A stretch of 64,000 nt of DNA from Bacillota bacterium (GTDB lineage Bacteria > Bacillota > Desulfotomaculia > Desulfotomaculales > Desulfallaceae): positions 186,001 to 250,000 of the forward strand of contig JAEXOR010000003.1 in assembly GCA_023439185.1 (NCBI GenBank), given 5' to 3'. Numbering within the stretch: position 1 is the first letter of the stretch; every line of letters begins with the position of its first letter. The position numbers were made by a program, and so were the translations under genes. Of this stretch, positions 24,682 through 32,063 are shown piece after piece. The notes beneath the pieces are model-generated. The model did not search any database. It saw only the letters and a list, made by a program, of their open reading frames with translations, and was not told the DNA's origin.

Positions 24682-25272
24682 TTATTTTTCAACTACCGCC
24701 AGCAGCCGGCCTATTTCTTCCATTGCCTTCCGGCTGACCGATTCCATTTCGGCTCTGGAGACTACACTCCGGTTGGAAGTGTCATAATATAATGGTTTAC
24801 CAATCACGACTTTTACCCGGCCCAAAAAACCTTTAGTCCCGCTGACCGCTACCGGCAACAAGGGGACACCCCCTTTTAATGCCAACATGGCGGCGCCGAG
24901 ATGGGGGTTTAACAGTTCGCCTGTTTTACTCCGTGTGCCCTCGGGAAAAATGCCTACCACATTGCCGTCTTTAACTATTTCCAGCGCCATTTTAATTGAT
25001 GCTCGTCCCCCCCCGCTCCTTTGTACGGGGAAAGCGCCAAGCTTTTTTATGATCCATGCCAGTACGGGGATGTGAAACAGCTCTTCTTTAGCCATAAAAA
25101 AAATATTTCTGTCAATAGCGCAACCGATCACCACCGGATCCCAGTAGCTGACGTGGTTGGCAATCAATATCAGGCCTCCGGGCGGCAAGTGCGGGTCGCC
25201 GATAACTTTCCAGCGCCGGACAACCAAAAGCACCGTCCGGCAGATAAATTTGGCTGCTATATAAAACATCAT
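24682..25272 (-). CDS. plsC: 1-acyl-sn-glycerol-3-phosphate acyltransferase, PlsC
   Basis: It acylates lysophosphatidate at position 2 to give phosphatidate, at the membrane. The 196-aa protein has an N-terminal hydrophobic segment, the catalytic H-x4-D motif NHVSYWD near residue 38, and the substrate motif FPEGTRS near 118. It starts within the cmk stop (ATGA overlap) and lies 22 bases before ispH-rpsA. The cmk-plsC-ispH/rpsA order is common in Clostridia. Together with gpsA and plsY it completes the route to phosphatidate within this window. Confidence 0.95.
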   Translation of the reverse strand: MMFYIAAKFICRTVLLVVRRWKVIGDPHLPPGGLILIANHVSYWDPVVIGCAIDRNIFFMAKEELFHIPVLAWIIKKLGAFPVQRSGGGRASIKMALEIVKDGNVVGIFPEGTRSKTGELLNPHLGAAMLALKGGVPLLPVAVSGTKGFLGRVKVVIGKPLYYDTSNRSVVSRAEMESVSRKAMEEIGRLLAVVEK

Positions 25273-25946
25273 TTCGTACCCCCCGAAACCCCGGCCAGCA
25301 TAATTTCAATTACCCGGCCGGCGCTTAAATCTGAACAATCGATGATTTTAGCGTCCGGGGCAGGTTTCAGAGGCGCCAATGACCTGTTGCTGTCAATTTC
25401 ATCGCGTTGCTTGATATCCCTGATTACTTCACTCAATTCTATGTTATAACCACGCTGTTTTAGTTCCTGATGCCTGCGGCGGGCTCTTTCCTCCACGGAA
25501 GCGGTCAAAAAAAACTTGACCCGGGCATCCGGCAGCACATGGGTGCCGATATCCCTGCCTTCCATTACCACACCGCCCCGGGACGCCATTTCCCTCTGGG
25601 CGCCGGACAGCTTACTCCGTACCCCCGGAATGCGGGATACAATGGATACATGTTTTGAAACCAGCGGTGTTCTGATCTCTTCAGTTACGTCCCGTCCGTC
25701 CAGCAACAGCCTGGTATTGCCGCTGCCGTCCGTTTTAAAATCAATTTTCGCGTTGCCGGCGGCATTTGCAATCGCCGCCTCGTCCGCCATATCTATTTTA
25801 TCCATTAAAGCTTTTAATGTTACGGCCCTGTACATGGCGCCGGTATCAACGTATATATAGCCCAGCCTTTCAGCCAGCAGCCTGGCCGCGGTGCTTTTGC
25901 CCGCACCTGCCGGGCCGTCGATGGCAACATTTGGATGGCGTTTCAT
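25269..25946 (-). CDS. cmk: Cytidylate kinase
   Basis: It phosphorylates CMP and dCMP to the diphosphates. The P-loop GPAGAGKST is at about residues 11-19, preceded by VAID. The NMP-binding part contains YVDTGAMYRAVTL and the LID region GRDIGTHVLP, all standard for bacterial Cmk. Length is 225 aa. It overlaps plsC by four bases. A 126-base AT-rich gap separates it from aroA and may hold a promoter. Confidence 0.97.
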   Translation of the reverse strand: MKRHPNVAIDGPAGAGKSTAARLLAERLGYIYVDTGAMYRAVTLKALMDKIDMADEAAIANAAGNAKIDFKTDGSGNTRLLLDGRDVTEEIRTPLVSKHVSIVSRIPGVRSKLSGAQREMASRGGVVMEGRDIGTHVLPDARVKFFLTASVEERARRRHQELKQRGYNIELSEVIRDIKQRDEIDSNRSLAPLKPAPDAKIIDCSDLSAGRVIEIMLAGVSGGTK

Positions 25947-26072
25947 GACGTTTAAGCTCCATGAATTAACGAATACCTTAATTTTTTCGACATGTGGGAT
26001 AGATATCCTCTTTTATATTAAAAATAAACCGGTATTAAAATTAAACAGCGGCAGGTAAAAACTTCAAAAATA

Positions 26073-27365
26073 TTATTTCACGGTTATGCTATTTAATGTA
26101 TCAAAGAAACCGGGATAGGATATATCGACGCATTCCGCGCCGTGGATTGTTGTCGCTCCGCGGGCCGATAACCCCGCCACGGCGGCGGCCATGGCCATCC
26201 GGTGGTCGCCGTGGCTTTCGCAGGGCGCCCCCTGAAGCTGCCGTCCCCCCCGGATGATAAAGCCGTCGGGTCTTTCGGTTATGTCGGCCCCCAGCCCTTC
26301 AAGCAAACTTACCACCGCGTCGATGCGGTCCGATTCCTTGTGCCGCAGTTCCGCAGCGTCCCGGACTACGGTTTCGCCCATGGCCAGCGCGGCCACCACC
26401 GCCAGCGCCGGGATTTCGTCAATCAGTTTGGGGATGATGTCCCCGCCGATTTCGACACCGCTAAGCCGGCTGCCGCGCACTTTAAGGTCGGCCACCGGCT
26501 CGCCGTTAACCTCTCTATGGTTTTGAATTGTTATATCGGCGCCCATGTCCCGGAGTACCGCCAGTGAACCGGTGCGGGTGGGGTTCATGCCGACGTTTAA
26601 CAGCTCCAGTTCGGCTTCGGGTACCGTAATCCCGGCGGCGATAAAGAACATGGCCGAGGAAATGTCGCCGGGCACAGTGATTTTTTTCCCCGTCAGGTCC
26701 GGTTTGCCCCATACGGAAACCTGCGGGCCGTCAATCTCCACCCGGGCGCCAAAATAATTGAGCATGCGCTCGGTATGGTCCCTGGAAAGGGCCGGCTCAA
26801 TGACCGTGGTTACTCCTCCGGTAAACAAGCCGGCCAGTAAAACCGCCGATTTTACCTGAGCGCTGGCCACCGGGGTGCGGTATTCCATGGCCTGGAGCCC
26901 ACCGCCCCGGATGGCCAGGGGGGCCAGGGAATTTCCGTCGCGCCCCGTGATACGCGCCCCCATGGCGGTTAACGGCTTAATTACCCGGCCCATCGGGCGT
27001 CGGCGCAGTGAATCGTCTCCGGTTAGTACGGAAAAAAAAGGGCAACCGGACAGTATCCCGGCCATCAGGCGCATGGTGGTGCCTGAATTACCGGCGTCCA
27101 GTACGTCACCGGGCTCCGCCAGCGCGTCCATGCCTTTGCTGCGCACGATAACCCGCTGCTCTTCCGTGGTCACCTGTACGCCCAGGGCGCGGATAACGCC
27201 GATGGTTGAAAGACAGTCTTCCCCAAACAGAAAACCGTTGATTTCTGTTTTACCGGCTGCCAAAGCGCCCAGAATTACGGCGCGGTGCGAGATTGACTTG
27301 TCCCCCGGTACCCGCACCTGTCCCCGCAACGACCGGGCCGGTAGAATAGTTGCGTTCAAATACAT
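26073..27365 (-). CDS. aroA: 3-phosphoshikimate 1-carboxyvinyltransferase (EPSP synthase)
   Basis: It joins phosphoenolpyruvate and shikimate 3-phosphate, the sixth step of the shikimate pathway. Conserved motifs are VPGDKSISHRAVI near residue 15, LDAGNSGTTMRLMAGIL near 90 and RHKESDRI in the C-terminal half. The open frame continues 56 codons upstream into tyrA. The ATG at 27365, 13 bases after the tyrA stop and preceded by GGGAG, gives the family-typical N-terminus and 430 aa, so it is used. It forms an operon with tyrA and aroF under the attenuator-like leader at 29.5-29.76 kb. Confidence 0.96.
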   Translation of the reverse strand: MYLNATILPARSLRGQVRVPGDKSISHRAVILGALAAGKTEINGFLFGEDCLSTIGVIRALGVQVTTEEQRVIVRSKGMDALAEPGDVLDAGNSGTTMRLMAGILSGCPFFSVLTGDDSLRRRPMGRVIKPLTAMGARITGRDGNSLAPLAIRGGGLQAMEYRTPVASAQVKSAVLLAGLFTGGVTTVIEPALSRDHTERMLNYFGARVEIDGPQVSVWGKPDLTGKKITVPGDISSAMFFIAAGITVPEAELELLNVGMNPTRTGSLAVLRDMGADITIQNHREVNGEPVADLKVRGSRLSGVEIGGDIIPKLIDEIPALAVVAALAMGETVVRDAAELRHKESDRIDAVVSLLEGLGADITERPDGFIIRGGRQLQGAPCESHGDHRMAMAAAVAGLSARGATTIHGAECVDISYPGFFDTLNSITVK

Positions 27366-27378
27366 GCACTCCCATACA

Positions 27379-28473
27379 TTAAGCCTTGGGCCGGCACTTG
27401 ATGTTATTGGCCCTGAGCAGTTCGCAGGCTTTGTTTTGCTCGTCGAAGGAGGCAAAGCCCACTCGGATGGTGCCGCCGTATCCTTCCCTGGCGCGCAGGA
27501 TCTCAATTTCCGAGATATTAATTCCGGCGTCACCCAACAGACCCGCCAGCATGGCGATCATACCGGGCCGGTCCGGGACGGTTACCACCACCTCGTAAAC
27601 ATAGGGCAGGTACCCCCTGGGTTTGATGGGCAGTTCCCGCCGGACCAGGCCGGCTTCATGCAAAGATTGATAAATCCGTTCGCTGTCTCCGGCCCGCACG
27701 GCCTCCTCCAGTTCATCCACGGCGGTCCGGAAATAAGACAGGGCTTCCAGTACGCGGTCCCGGTTGGTGATGAAGATGTCCCGCCACATTTCCGGGCTCC
27801 CGGCGGCAATTCGGGTGGTGTCCCGAAACCCCCCGGCGGAAAGGGCCAGGGCCGCGTCGGCCACAGGCATACCGGTTACCGCTTTGACCAGCGCAACCGC
27901 CACAAAATGCGGCAGGTGGCTGATGGCCGCCGTAATTAATTCGTGTTCGTCCGGCGGTATCTCCATTACCAGCGCCCCGATGCCTTCCACCATCCGGCGA
28001 ACCAGGTTTTTAGCGGCCGGGTTTGTGTCCGGGGTGGGAGTCAGCAGGTAAAAGGCGTTTTCAAACAGGTAGGGGTCCGCTCCGGCAAAGCCGGAGGTCT
28101 CCGCGCCGGCCATGGGGTGGCCGCCTACAAAGTGGATGTCCGGGCTCAGTACTTTACTTGCCGCTTCCACAATGGCCTTTTTGGTGCTGCCCACATCGGT
28201 GACCACGGCGCCGGGTTTCAGGCAACCGTTTATTTCCTCCAGCAGGGACGGGATGGTCCCCACCGGGACGGAAAGGATCACCAAATCGGCGCCGGTTACG
28301 GCTTCCCGTAAGCCGGCCGCCTCATGGATGGCTTCGGCGGCCAGGGCCGACCGAAGGTTTTCCCGGTTGGTATCCACCCCGCAAATATGCCCGGCCAGAC
28401 GGCGTTCGTGCATGGCCAGGCCCAGGGAACCGCCGATGAGACCCAAACCGATGATGGCGCACCGGTCGATCAT
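27379..28473 (-). CDS. tyrA: Prephenate dehydrogenase with C-terminal ACT domain
   Basis: NAD-dependent oxidative decarboxylation of prephenate to 4-hydroxyphenylpyruvate for tyrosine synthesis. The Rossmann motif IGLGLIGGSLGLAM is at about residues 8-21. The helical dimerisation domain contains HPMAGAE near residue 118, with a conserved histidine. The final 75 residues form an ACT domain (YEVVVTVPDRPGMIAMLAGLLG), the usual site of feedback inhibition by tyrosine. Its ATG overlaps the aroF stop by one base (TAATG). Length is 364 aa. Confidence 0.95.
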   Translation of the reverse strand: MIDRCAIIGLGLIGGSLGLAMHERRLAGHICGVDTNRENLRSALAAEAIHEAAGLREAVTGADLVILSVPVGTIPSLLEEINGCLKPGAVVTDVGSTKKAIVEAASKVLSPDIHFVGGHPMAGAETSGFAGADPYLFENAFYLLTPTPDTNPAAKNLVRRMVEGIGALVMEIPPDEHELITAAISHLPHFVAVALVKAVTGMPVADAALALSAGGFRDTTRIAAGSPEMWRDIFITNRDRVLEALSYFRTAVDELEEAVRAGDSERIYQSLHEAGLVRRELPIKPRGYLPYVYEVVVTVPDRPGMIAMLAGLLGDAGINISEIEILRAREGYGGTIRVGFASFDEQNKACELLRANNIKCRPKA

Positions 28474-29495
28474 TAACGAGCCCCCATTTTACGGTCCATT
28501 ACTCCAGCCATAGTCCTTAGATTTTGCATCAGGTTAAAGAAATTATCCGGAGTAAGCGACTGGGGACCGTCGCAAAGGGCTTCCTCGGGACGGGGGTGCA
28601 CTTCGATCAGCAGGCCGTCGGCGCCGGACGCAATAGCTGCCCGGGCCATGGGATCAACAAACCGCCATTTGCCGATGGCGTGGCTGGGGTCCACGATAAC
28701 GGGCAGGTGGCTCAGGTACTTGACCACCGGTACCGCGGTGAGATCCAGGGTGTTGCGGGTGTAATTATCGAAAGTCCGGATGCCCCGCTCACAAAGCACC
28801 ACGTCCCTATTGCCCTCGGCCAGGATATATTCGGCCGCCAGCAGCCACTCTTCAATGGTGGCCGAAGGGCCGCGCTTTAACAGGATTGGTTTGCCTGCCC
28901 GGGCCACCTCCCGCAGCAGGAAGAAGTTTTGCATGTTGCGGGCGCCGATCTGCAGCATGTCGGCGTATTCCGTCACCATATCCAGAGTCCTGGGGTCCAT
29001 CACCTCGGTGACGATGCGCAGGCCGGTTTTTTCTCTGGCTTCAGCCAGCAGTTCCAGGCCCTGTTGCTCCAAGCCTTGAAAAGAATACGGCGACGTGCGG
29101 GGTTTGAAAGCGCCGCCCCGGAGCAGCGTGGCGCCGGCGCTGCGGACGATCTCCGCCGCTTCCAGCAGTTGCTCCCTGCTTTCCACCGCGCAGGGGCCGG
29201 CCATAACTTGAATGCTGTCTCCGCCAATTTCCACGTCGCCCACCTTTACCACGGTGGGGCTGTCCATGTAAGCCCTGCTGACAAGTTTATAGGGCTGAAG
29301 GATGGGAACCACTTTTTCCACTCCCGGCATGGCTTCCAAAGACAAGTCGTTAAGCCTTGTCTTGTCGCCGATGGCGCCGATAATAGTCCTCTCAACACCC
29401 TGAGAAAGGTGGATCTGAAATCCGGCGCCTTCCAGTTTTGATAGTACACGGTTAATTTCTATTTCACCGGCCCTGTGGGCCATTACGACGATCAT
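28473..29495 (-). CDS. aroF: 3-deoxy-7-phosphoheptulonate synthase (DAHP synthase), class I beta type
   Basis: First enzyme of the shikimate pathway, condensing PEP with erythrose 4-phosphate. The N-terminal ~70 residues form the ferredoxin-like regulatory domain of the beta-type family (as in Thermotoga). The TIM-barrel follows with VMAGPCAVES near residue 93, GGAFKPRTSPYSFQG near 125 and DPSHAIGK near 268. Length is 340 aa. The regulatory domain suggests feedback control by an aromatic amino acid. It is the first gene of aroF-tyrA-aroA and lies downstream of a leader with a terminator hairpin, so transcription is probably attenuated. Confidence 0.96.
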   Translation of the reverse strand: MIVVMAHRAGEIEINRVLSKLEGAGFQIHLSQGVERTIIGAIGDKTRLNDLSLEAMPGVEKVVPILQPYKLVSRAYMDSPTVVKVGDVEIGGDSIQVMAGPCAVESREQLLEAAEIVRSAGATLLRGGAFKPRTSPYSFQGLEQQGLELLAEAREKTGLRIVTEVMDPRTLDMVTEYADMLQIGARNMQNFFLLREVARAGKPILLKRGPSATIEEWLLAAEYILAEGNRDVVLCERGIRTFDNYTRNTLDLTAVPVVKYLSHLPVIVDPSHAIGKWRFVDPMARAAIASGADGLLIEVHPRPEEALCDGPQSLTPDNFFNLMQNLRTMAGVMDRKMGAR

Positions 29496-29522
29496 GGTAT
29501 ATTAAACCTCCGCTATTATATT

Positions 29523-29575
29523 GGGGACATTCCTTCGACCCCAAAGCTACGACCCGTAAGGGAAGGTGTGTCCCC
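29523..29575 (-). promoter_or_regulatory. Stem-loop in the aroF leader, distal
   Basis: GGGGACA (29523-29529) can pair with TGTCCCC (29569-29575), with additional partial pairing inside (CCTTC with GAAGG). It lies between the terminator hairpin and the aroF ribosome site. It may be part of a riboregulatory leader or a decayed dispersed repeat of the GGGGACNNTTC type. Confidence 0.4.
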
Positions 29576-29603
29576 TTTCCTTATTCCCTTTCCTTAAAAA
29601 AGC

Positions 29604-29624
29604 AAAAAGACTCCCCCCGGGAGT
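29604..29624 (-). terminator. Terminator hairpin in the aroF leader
   Basis: On the minus strand ACTCCC and GGGAGT (29610-29624) form a six-pair GC-rich stem followed by CTTTTTGCTTTTTT. It lies about 100 bases after the predicted aro promoter and 108 bases before the aroF start. It can be either a leader attenuator or the terminator of the upstream hutP-like operon. Confidence 0.7.
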
Positions 29625-29654
29625 GCTTATGTAACCATAGTCCAACGCCCCCTG

Positions 29655-29721
29655 CCATTCTACCGTACTGCTGTTTGCCGCCATTGCACCGTAATAAAAC
29701 CATAAAAACCATTCTACCGTA
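29655..29721 (-). repeat. Three copies of a 13-base motif in the aroF leader
   Basis: The motif TACGGTAGAATGG (minus strand) occurs exactly at 29709-29721 and 29655-29667, and as TACGGTGCAATGG at 29681-29693. Start-to-start spacing is 28 and 26 bases. All copies lie between the predicted transcription start and the terminator hairpin, where an RNA-binding regulator would act. Confidence 0.75.
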
Positions 29722-29726
29722 TTGAC

Positions 29727-29755
29727 ATGATAACACCTTTTAATGCCCGGTGCAA
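29727..29755 (-). promoter_or_regulatory. Promoter of the aroF-tyrA-aroA operon
   Basis: On the minus strand TTGCAC (29750-29755) and TATCAT (29727-29732) are spaced by 17 bases, a good sigma-A promoter. It begins eight bases before the hutP-like stop codon region, so the aro genes can be transcribed independently of that gene. Confidence 0.6.
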
Positions 29756-29762
29756 TATTCTT

Positions 29763-30221
29763 TCAGGAGGAGACGGCCCGGTGACCCATCCCGACGGCGA
29801 CCTCGTCCAGGTGCAGCAGCCCCACGCCGAAGAATACCGCCACACTGATATGATCCTGGTACCTGGCAATACCGATTTTGCCGCCCACGTTGAGACCCAG
29901 CGCTTTGGGCATCACCTGGGTCAGCGCTTCCCTGGTGGCGCCGGCCACCGCGCCTTCATCGGCATGCACTTCGCGGATCACGCCTTCCCTTTTGGCTGCC
30001 ACCACGGCCCGCTCGGTGATTTTGTTTACCGAAGCGATAAAATCACCGCCGTGATCCACCGCTGCGGTCTTGATGCCGTCTTTTAAAAATCGGACTTTTA
30101 ATTCTTTTTCCTGCTCCCGGCTTTCAGTAATGGCCATTTTTATGGCTGCCCGGGCTACATCCCTGCTGCCCACGGATGTCAAGTAACATCCCTCCCGGTT
30201 TAATATCAATACATTTCTCAC
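29763..30221 (-). CDS. HutP-family RNA-binding antitermination protein
   Basis: A 152-aa protein resembling HutP, the hexameric antiterminator that in Bacillus binds leader RNA of the histidine-use operon with L-histidine and Mg2+. The resemblance is clearest at the C-terminus: HISVAVFFGVGLLHLDEVAVGMGH follows the pattern of the HutP ending, and residue spacing of GVIREVH...GATREAL fits the HutP middle. By eye, two of the three metal/histidine ligands (H73 and H77 of B. subtilis) are replaced by Ala and Gly, while the C-terminal histidine is kept. No hut gene is near. Instead the aroF operon with a terminator-bearing leader starts right after it. Its start overlaps the preceding unknown gene (ATGA). 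Control of aro genes is inference. Confidence 0.75.
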   Translation of the reverse strand: MRNVLILNREGCYLTSVGSRDVARAAIKMAITESREQEKELKVRFLKDGIKTAAVDHGGDFIASVNKITERAVVAAKREGVIREVHADEGAVAGATREALTQVMPKALGLNVGGKIGIARYQDHISVAVFFGVGLLHLDEVAVGMGHRAVSS

Positions 30222-30670
30222 CGCGAACTGAATTTTCTCTCCAGGCGGTTGCTGTAATTCCTGAATTCTTCATGCATTCTAAACAATAAACGCTCCAGGT
30301 CGTACTTGGTCAGGTACAGGTGACCGGGCTCAACAACTTCAATTTTTCTAAACTCTTCCCGGGCGATGAAACGCAACAGGTCCACCATATTTTCCGCCCT
30401 GACGGTCAGGATTACCGGTGCGAAAGCGACATCACTGCCGCTTAGCTCATCCCAAACGGTATACACTTCCGTGCTCATCTCAATGTCCTCTATTTGAACG
30501 CCCTGGACGGGAACGTTTCTGAACATCGCCACCTGCTGTTCGCGTATCTCTTCGGCTACCTTGTCCACCGGCTTACCGCCCAATAAAAAGCGTCCGGGCC
30601 GGGGCTGACCCTTAAAATCCAACCTTATTTTAACTGTTAGTTCGCTGTTCTCGATGGTGTCTTCTCTCAT
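30218..30670 (-). CDS. Conserved-looking protein of unknown function, coupled to the HutP-like gene
   Basis: I do not recognise this 150-aa protein. It has no signal peptide or membrane segment. It looks alpha/beta and soluble, with a beta-rich start (ELTVKIRLDFKGQ), a middle rich in acidic residues, and a basic, arginine-rich C-terminus (LERLLFRMHEEFRNYSNRLERKFSSR is split here only by position, residues 125-150). The frame opens 16 codons earlier, but the ATG at 30670 has GGAGGTG six bases upstream and is chosen. Its stop overlaps the start of the HutP-like gene (ATGA), so the two are translationally coupled and may act together, perhaps in RNA regulation; this is only a suggestion from position. 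Confidence 0.65.
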   Translation of the reverse strand: MREDTIENSELTVKIRLDFKGQPRPGRFLLGGKPVDKVAEEIREQQVAMFRNVPVQGVQIEDIEMSTEVYTVWDELSGSDVAFAPVILTVRAENMVDLLRFIAREEFRKIEVVEPGHLYLTKYDLERLLFRMHEEFRNYSNRLERKFSSR

Positions 30671-30750
30671 TGCGGCGCACCTCCGGGTGGAGTTAGTCTT
30701 TCTAATTTCTACCGGCAAGATAGAATATCCTGCCAGTTATGCGCCCCGGC

Positions 30751-31470
30751 TCATATTTTAGCTATTTTTTTCAACTGAGCCAGTTCCCCTGGTTTCAGAC
30801 GCCGGAATTCGCCCGGCTGCATCCGGTCCAGGCGCAGGGGTCCGATGCTTTCTCTGAGTAAATGCCGCACCGGGTGTCCGATGTGCTCGCACATTCGCCG
30901 GACCTGCCTGTTTCGCCCTTCGTGAATAGTAATCTGTAAAATCCCTGTACCGTTTTTACTCCCGATCAGGGCTACCCCGGCGGGGGCGGTGCGCCCGTCG
31001 TCCAGTTCAACCCCCGCGGCCAGCGCTTTAATTTTGTCCGGCCCGGGAACACCCGATACCCAGGCCCGGTACGTTTTGGGCACTTCATGACTGGGGTGGG
31101 TAAGGGCGTGGGTTAACTGTCCGTCGTTGGTCAGCAAAAGCAGGCCTTCGGAGTCGTAATCCAGCCGCCCCACCGGGTAAACCCGTTGTTTAACCCCGTG
31201 CAAAAGGTCGGTGACTTTCCGGCGTCCCTCGGGATCGCTGACAGTAGACACATAGCCCACCGGTTTATAAAGCAGGAAGTACACCAGTTCCTCGGATTTT
31301 TTCAACACCCGCCCGTTAACTTCCACCCGGTCGGAAAACGGGTCGATTTTCAGCCCCGGCGTGCTGACGGTTTCGCCGTTGACTTTCACCAGCCCCCTGG
31401 CGATAAGCTCCTCGCTTTGCCGGCGCGAAGCCACACCGGCCCGGGCCATGAACTTCTGTAACCGCTCCAT
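30751..31470 (-). CDS. rluB: rRNA large-subunit pseudouridine synthase, RluB/RsuA family
   Basis: A 239-aa enzyme that isomerises uridine to pseudouridine in rRNA. The N-terminal S4 RNA-binding domain is at about 2-60 (RLQKFMARAGVASRRQSEELI). The catalytic domain has the motif VGRLDYDSEGLLLLTNDG with the catalytic aspartate, and the end motif EGRNRQVRRMCEHIGHPV is typical of the RluB/E/F/RsuA group. In Firmicutes the single RluB-like enzyme often lies near scpB and spmA/spmB; here spmAB is 3 kb away across the inserted ABC operon. It is divergent from the GntR gene. Confidence 0.95.
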   Translation of the reverse strand: MERLQKFMARAGVASRRQSEELIARGLVKVNGETVSTPGLKIDPFSDRVEVNGRVLKKSEELVYFLLYKPVGYVSTVSDPEGRRKVTDLLHGVKQRVYPVGRLDYDSEGLLLLTNDGQLTHALTHPSHEVPKTYRAWVSGVPGPDKIKALAAGVELDDGRTAPAGVALIGSKNGTGILQITIHEGRNRQVRRMCEHIGHPVRHLLRESIGPLRLDRMQPGEFRRLKPGELAQLKKIAKI

Positions 31471-31574
31471 ACCATCACCTGTAGAGATTTTACCACTATT
31501 CCCGGCAAAAGCAAAAAGTACTTATGCGAGAAAAAGAGAGGCGACATTGAGTTATTAGATGTTGCGATAAACTC

Positions 31575-31603
31575 TTTACAAAAAAACGACAGTGCACTAA
31601 AAT
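31575..31603 (+). promoter_or_regulatory. Promoter of the gntR-ABC operon
   Basis: TTTACA (31575-31580) and TAAAAT (31598-31603) are spaced by 17 bases, a good sigma-A promoter. The transcription start would lie in the palindromic operator directly downstream. Confidence 0.7.
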
Positions 31604-31604
31604 C

Positions 31605-31635
31605 TACATTAGTAGTGCATTACATTACTAATGTA
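31605..31635 (+). promoter_or_regulatory. GntR/YtrA-type operator
   Basis: TACATTAGTA (31605-31614) and TACTAATGTA (31626-31635) form a perfect 10-base inverted repeat with an 11-base spacer, covering the start of transcription. It is the likely site for autorepression by the adjacent YtrA-type regulator. Confidence 0.75.
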
Positions 31636-31670
31636 CATACTTTGAAGCGGAGACTCAGGAGGTGAGGGCA

Positions 31671-32063
31671 GTGATTCTCAATCCGGACAGCATCAAGCCG
31701 ATTTATTTGCAGATCGCGGAATGGCTGGAGGCGGAGATTCTCATTGAAAATCTTAAAGAAGACGAGCGGATTTATTCCCAGTATCAACTGGCGGATATTT
31801 TTAACATCAATCCTGCCACAGCCGCCAAGGGTCTTAATATTTTGGCCGATGAAAATGTCGTCTATAAAAAAAGGGGATTGGGAATGTTCGTTTCCCCTCA
31901 GGCCAAACAGCATATTTTAGCCAAACGAAAAAACAAGATTCTCGGGCAGTTGATCAAAGAGTTGGTGGCCGAGGCCAGGCGGTTGGAAGTTGAAGAGCAG
32001 GAGCTCCTGAAAATGATTGCTCAGGCTCAGGAGGAGTACGAAATGCAAAGGGGGGAACAGTGA
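31671..32063 (+). CDS. GntR-family regulator, YtrA subfamily
   Basis: A 130-aa one-domain regulator. The N-terminal winged helix (about 8-72) has the GntR pattern PIYLQIAEWLEAEI...YSQYQLADIFNINPATAAKGLNIL, followed by a short helical C-terminus for dimerisation, as in YtrA, which represses ABC transporter operons in Bacillus in response to cell-wall stress. The GTG at 31671 is chosen because AGGAGGTGA lies at ideal spacing; the earlier GTG at 31662 is inside that site. Its stop overlaps the ATPase start. A perfect dyad over the promoter indicates autoregulation. Confidence 0.92.
   Translation: MILNPDSIKPIYLQIAEWLEAEILIENLKEDERIYSQYQLADIFNINPATAAKGLNILADENVVYKKRGLGMFVSPQAKQHILAKRKNKILGQLIKELVAEARRLEVEEQELLKMIAQAQEEYEMQRGEQ

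Noticed and set aside
26875..27939. A 354-codon plus-strand frame across aroA and tyrA
   Set aside because: It crosses two conserved genes on the other strand and matches no family.
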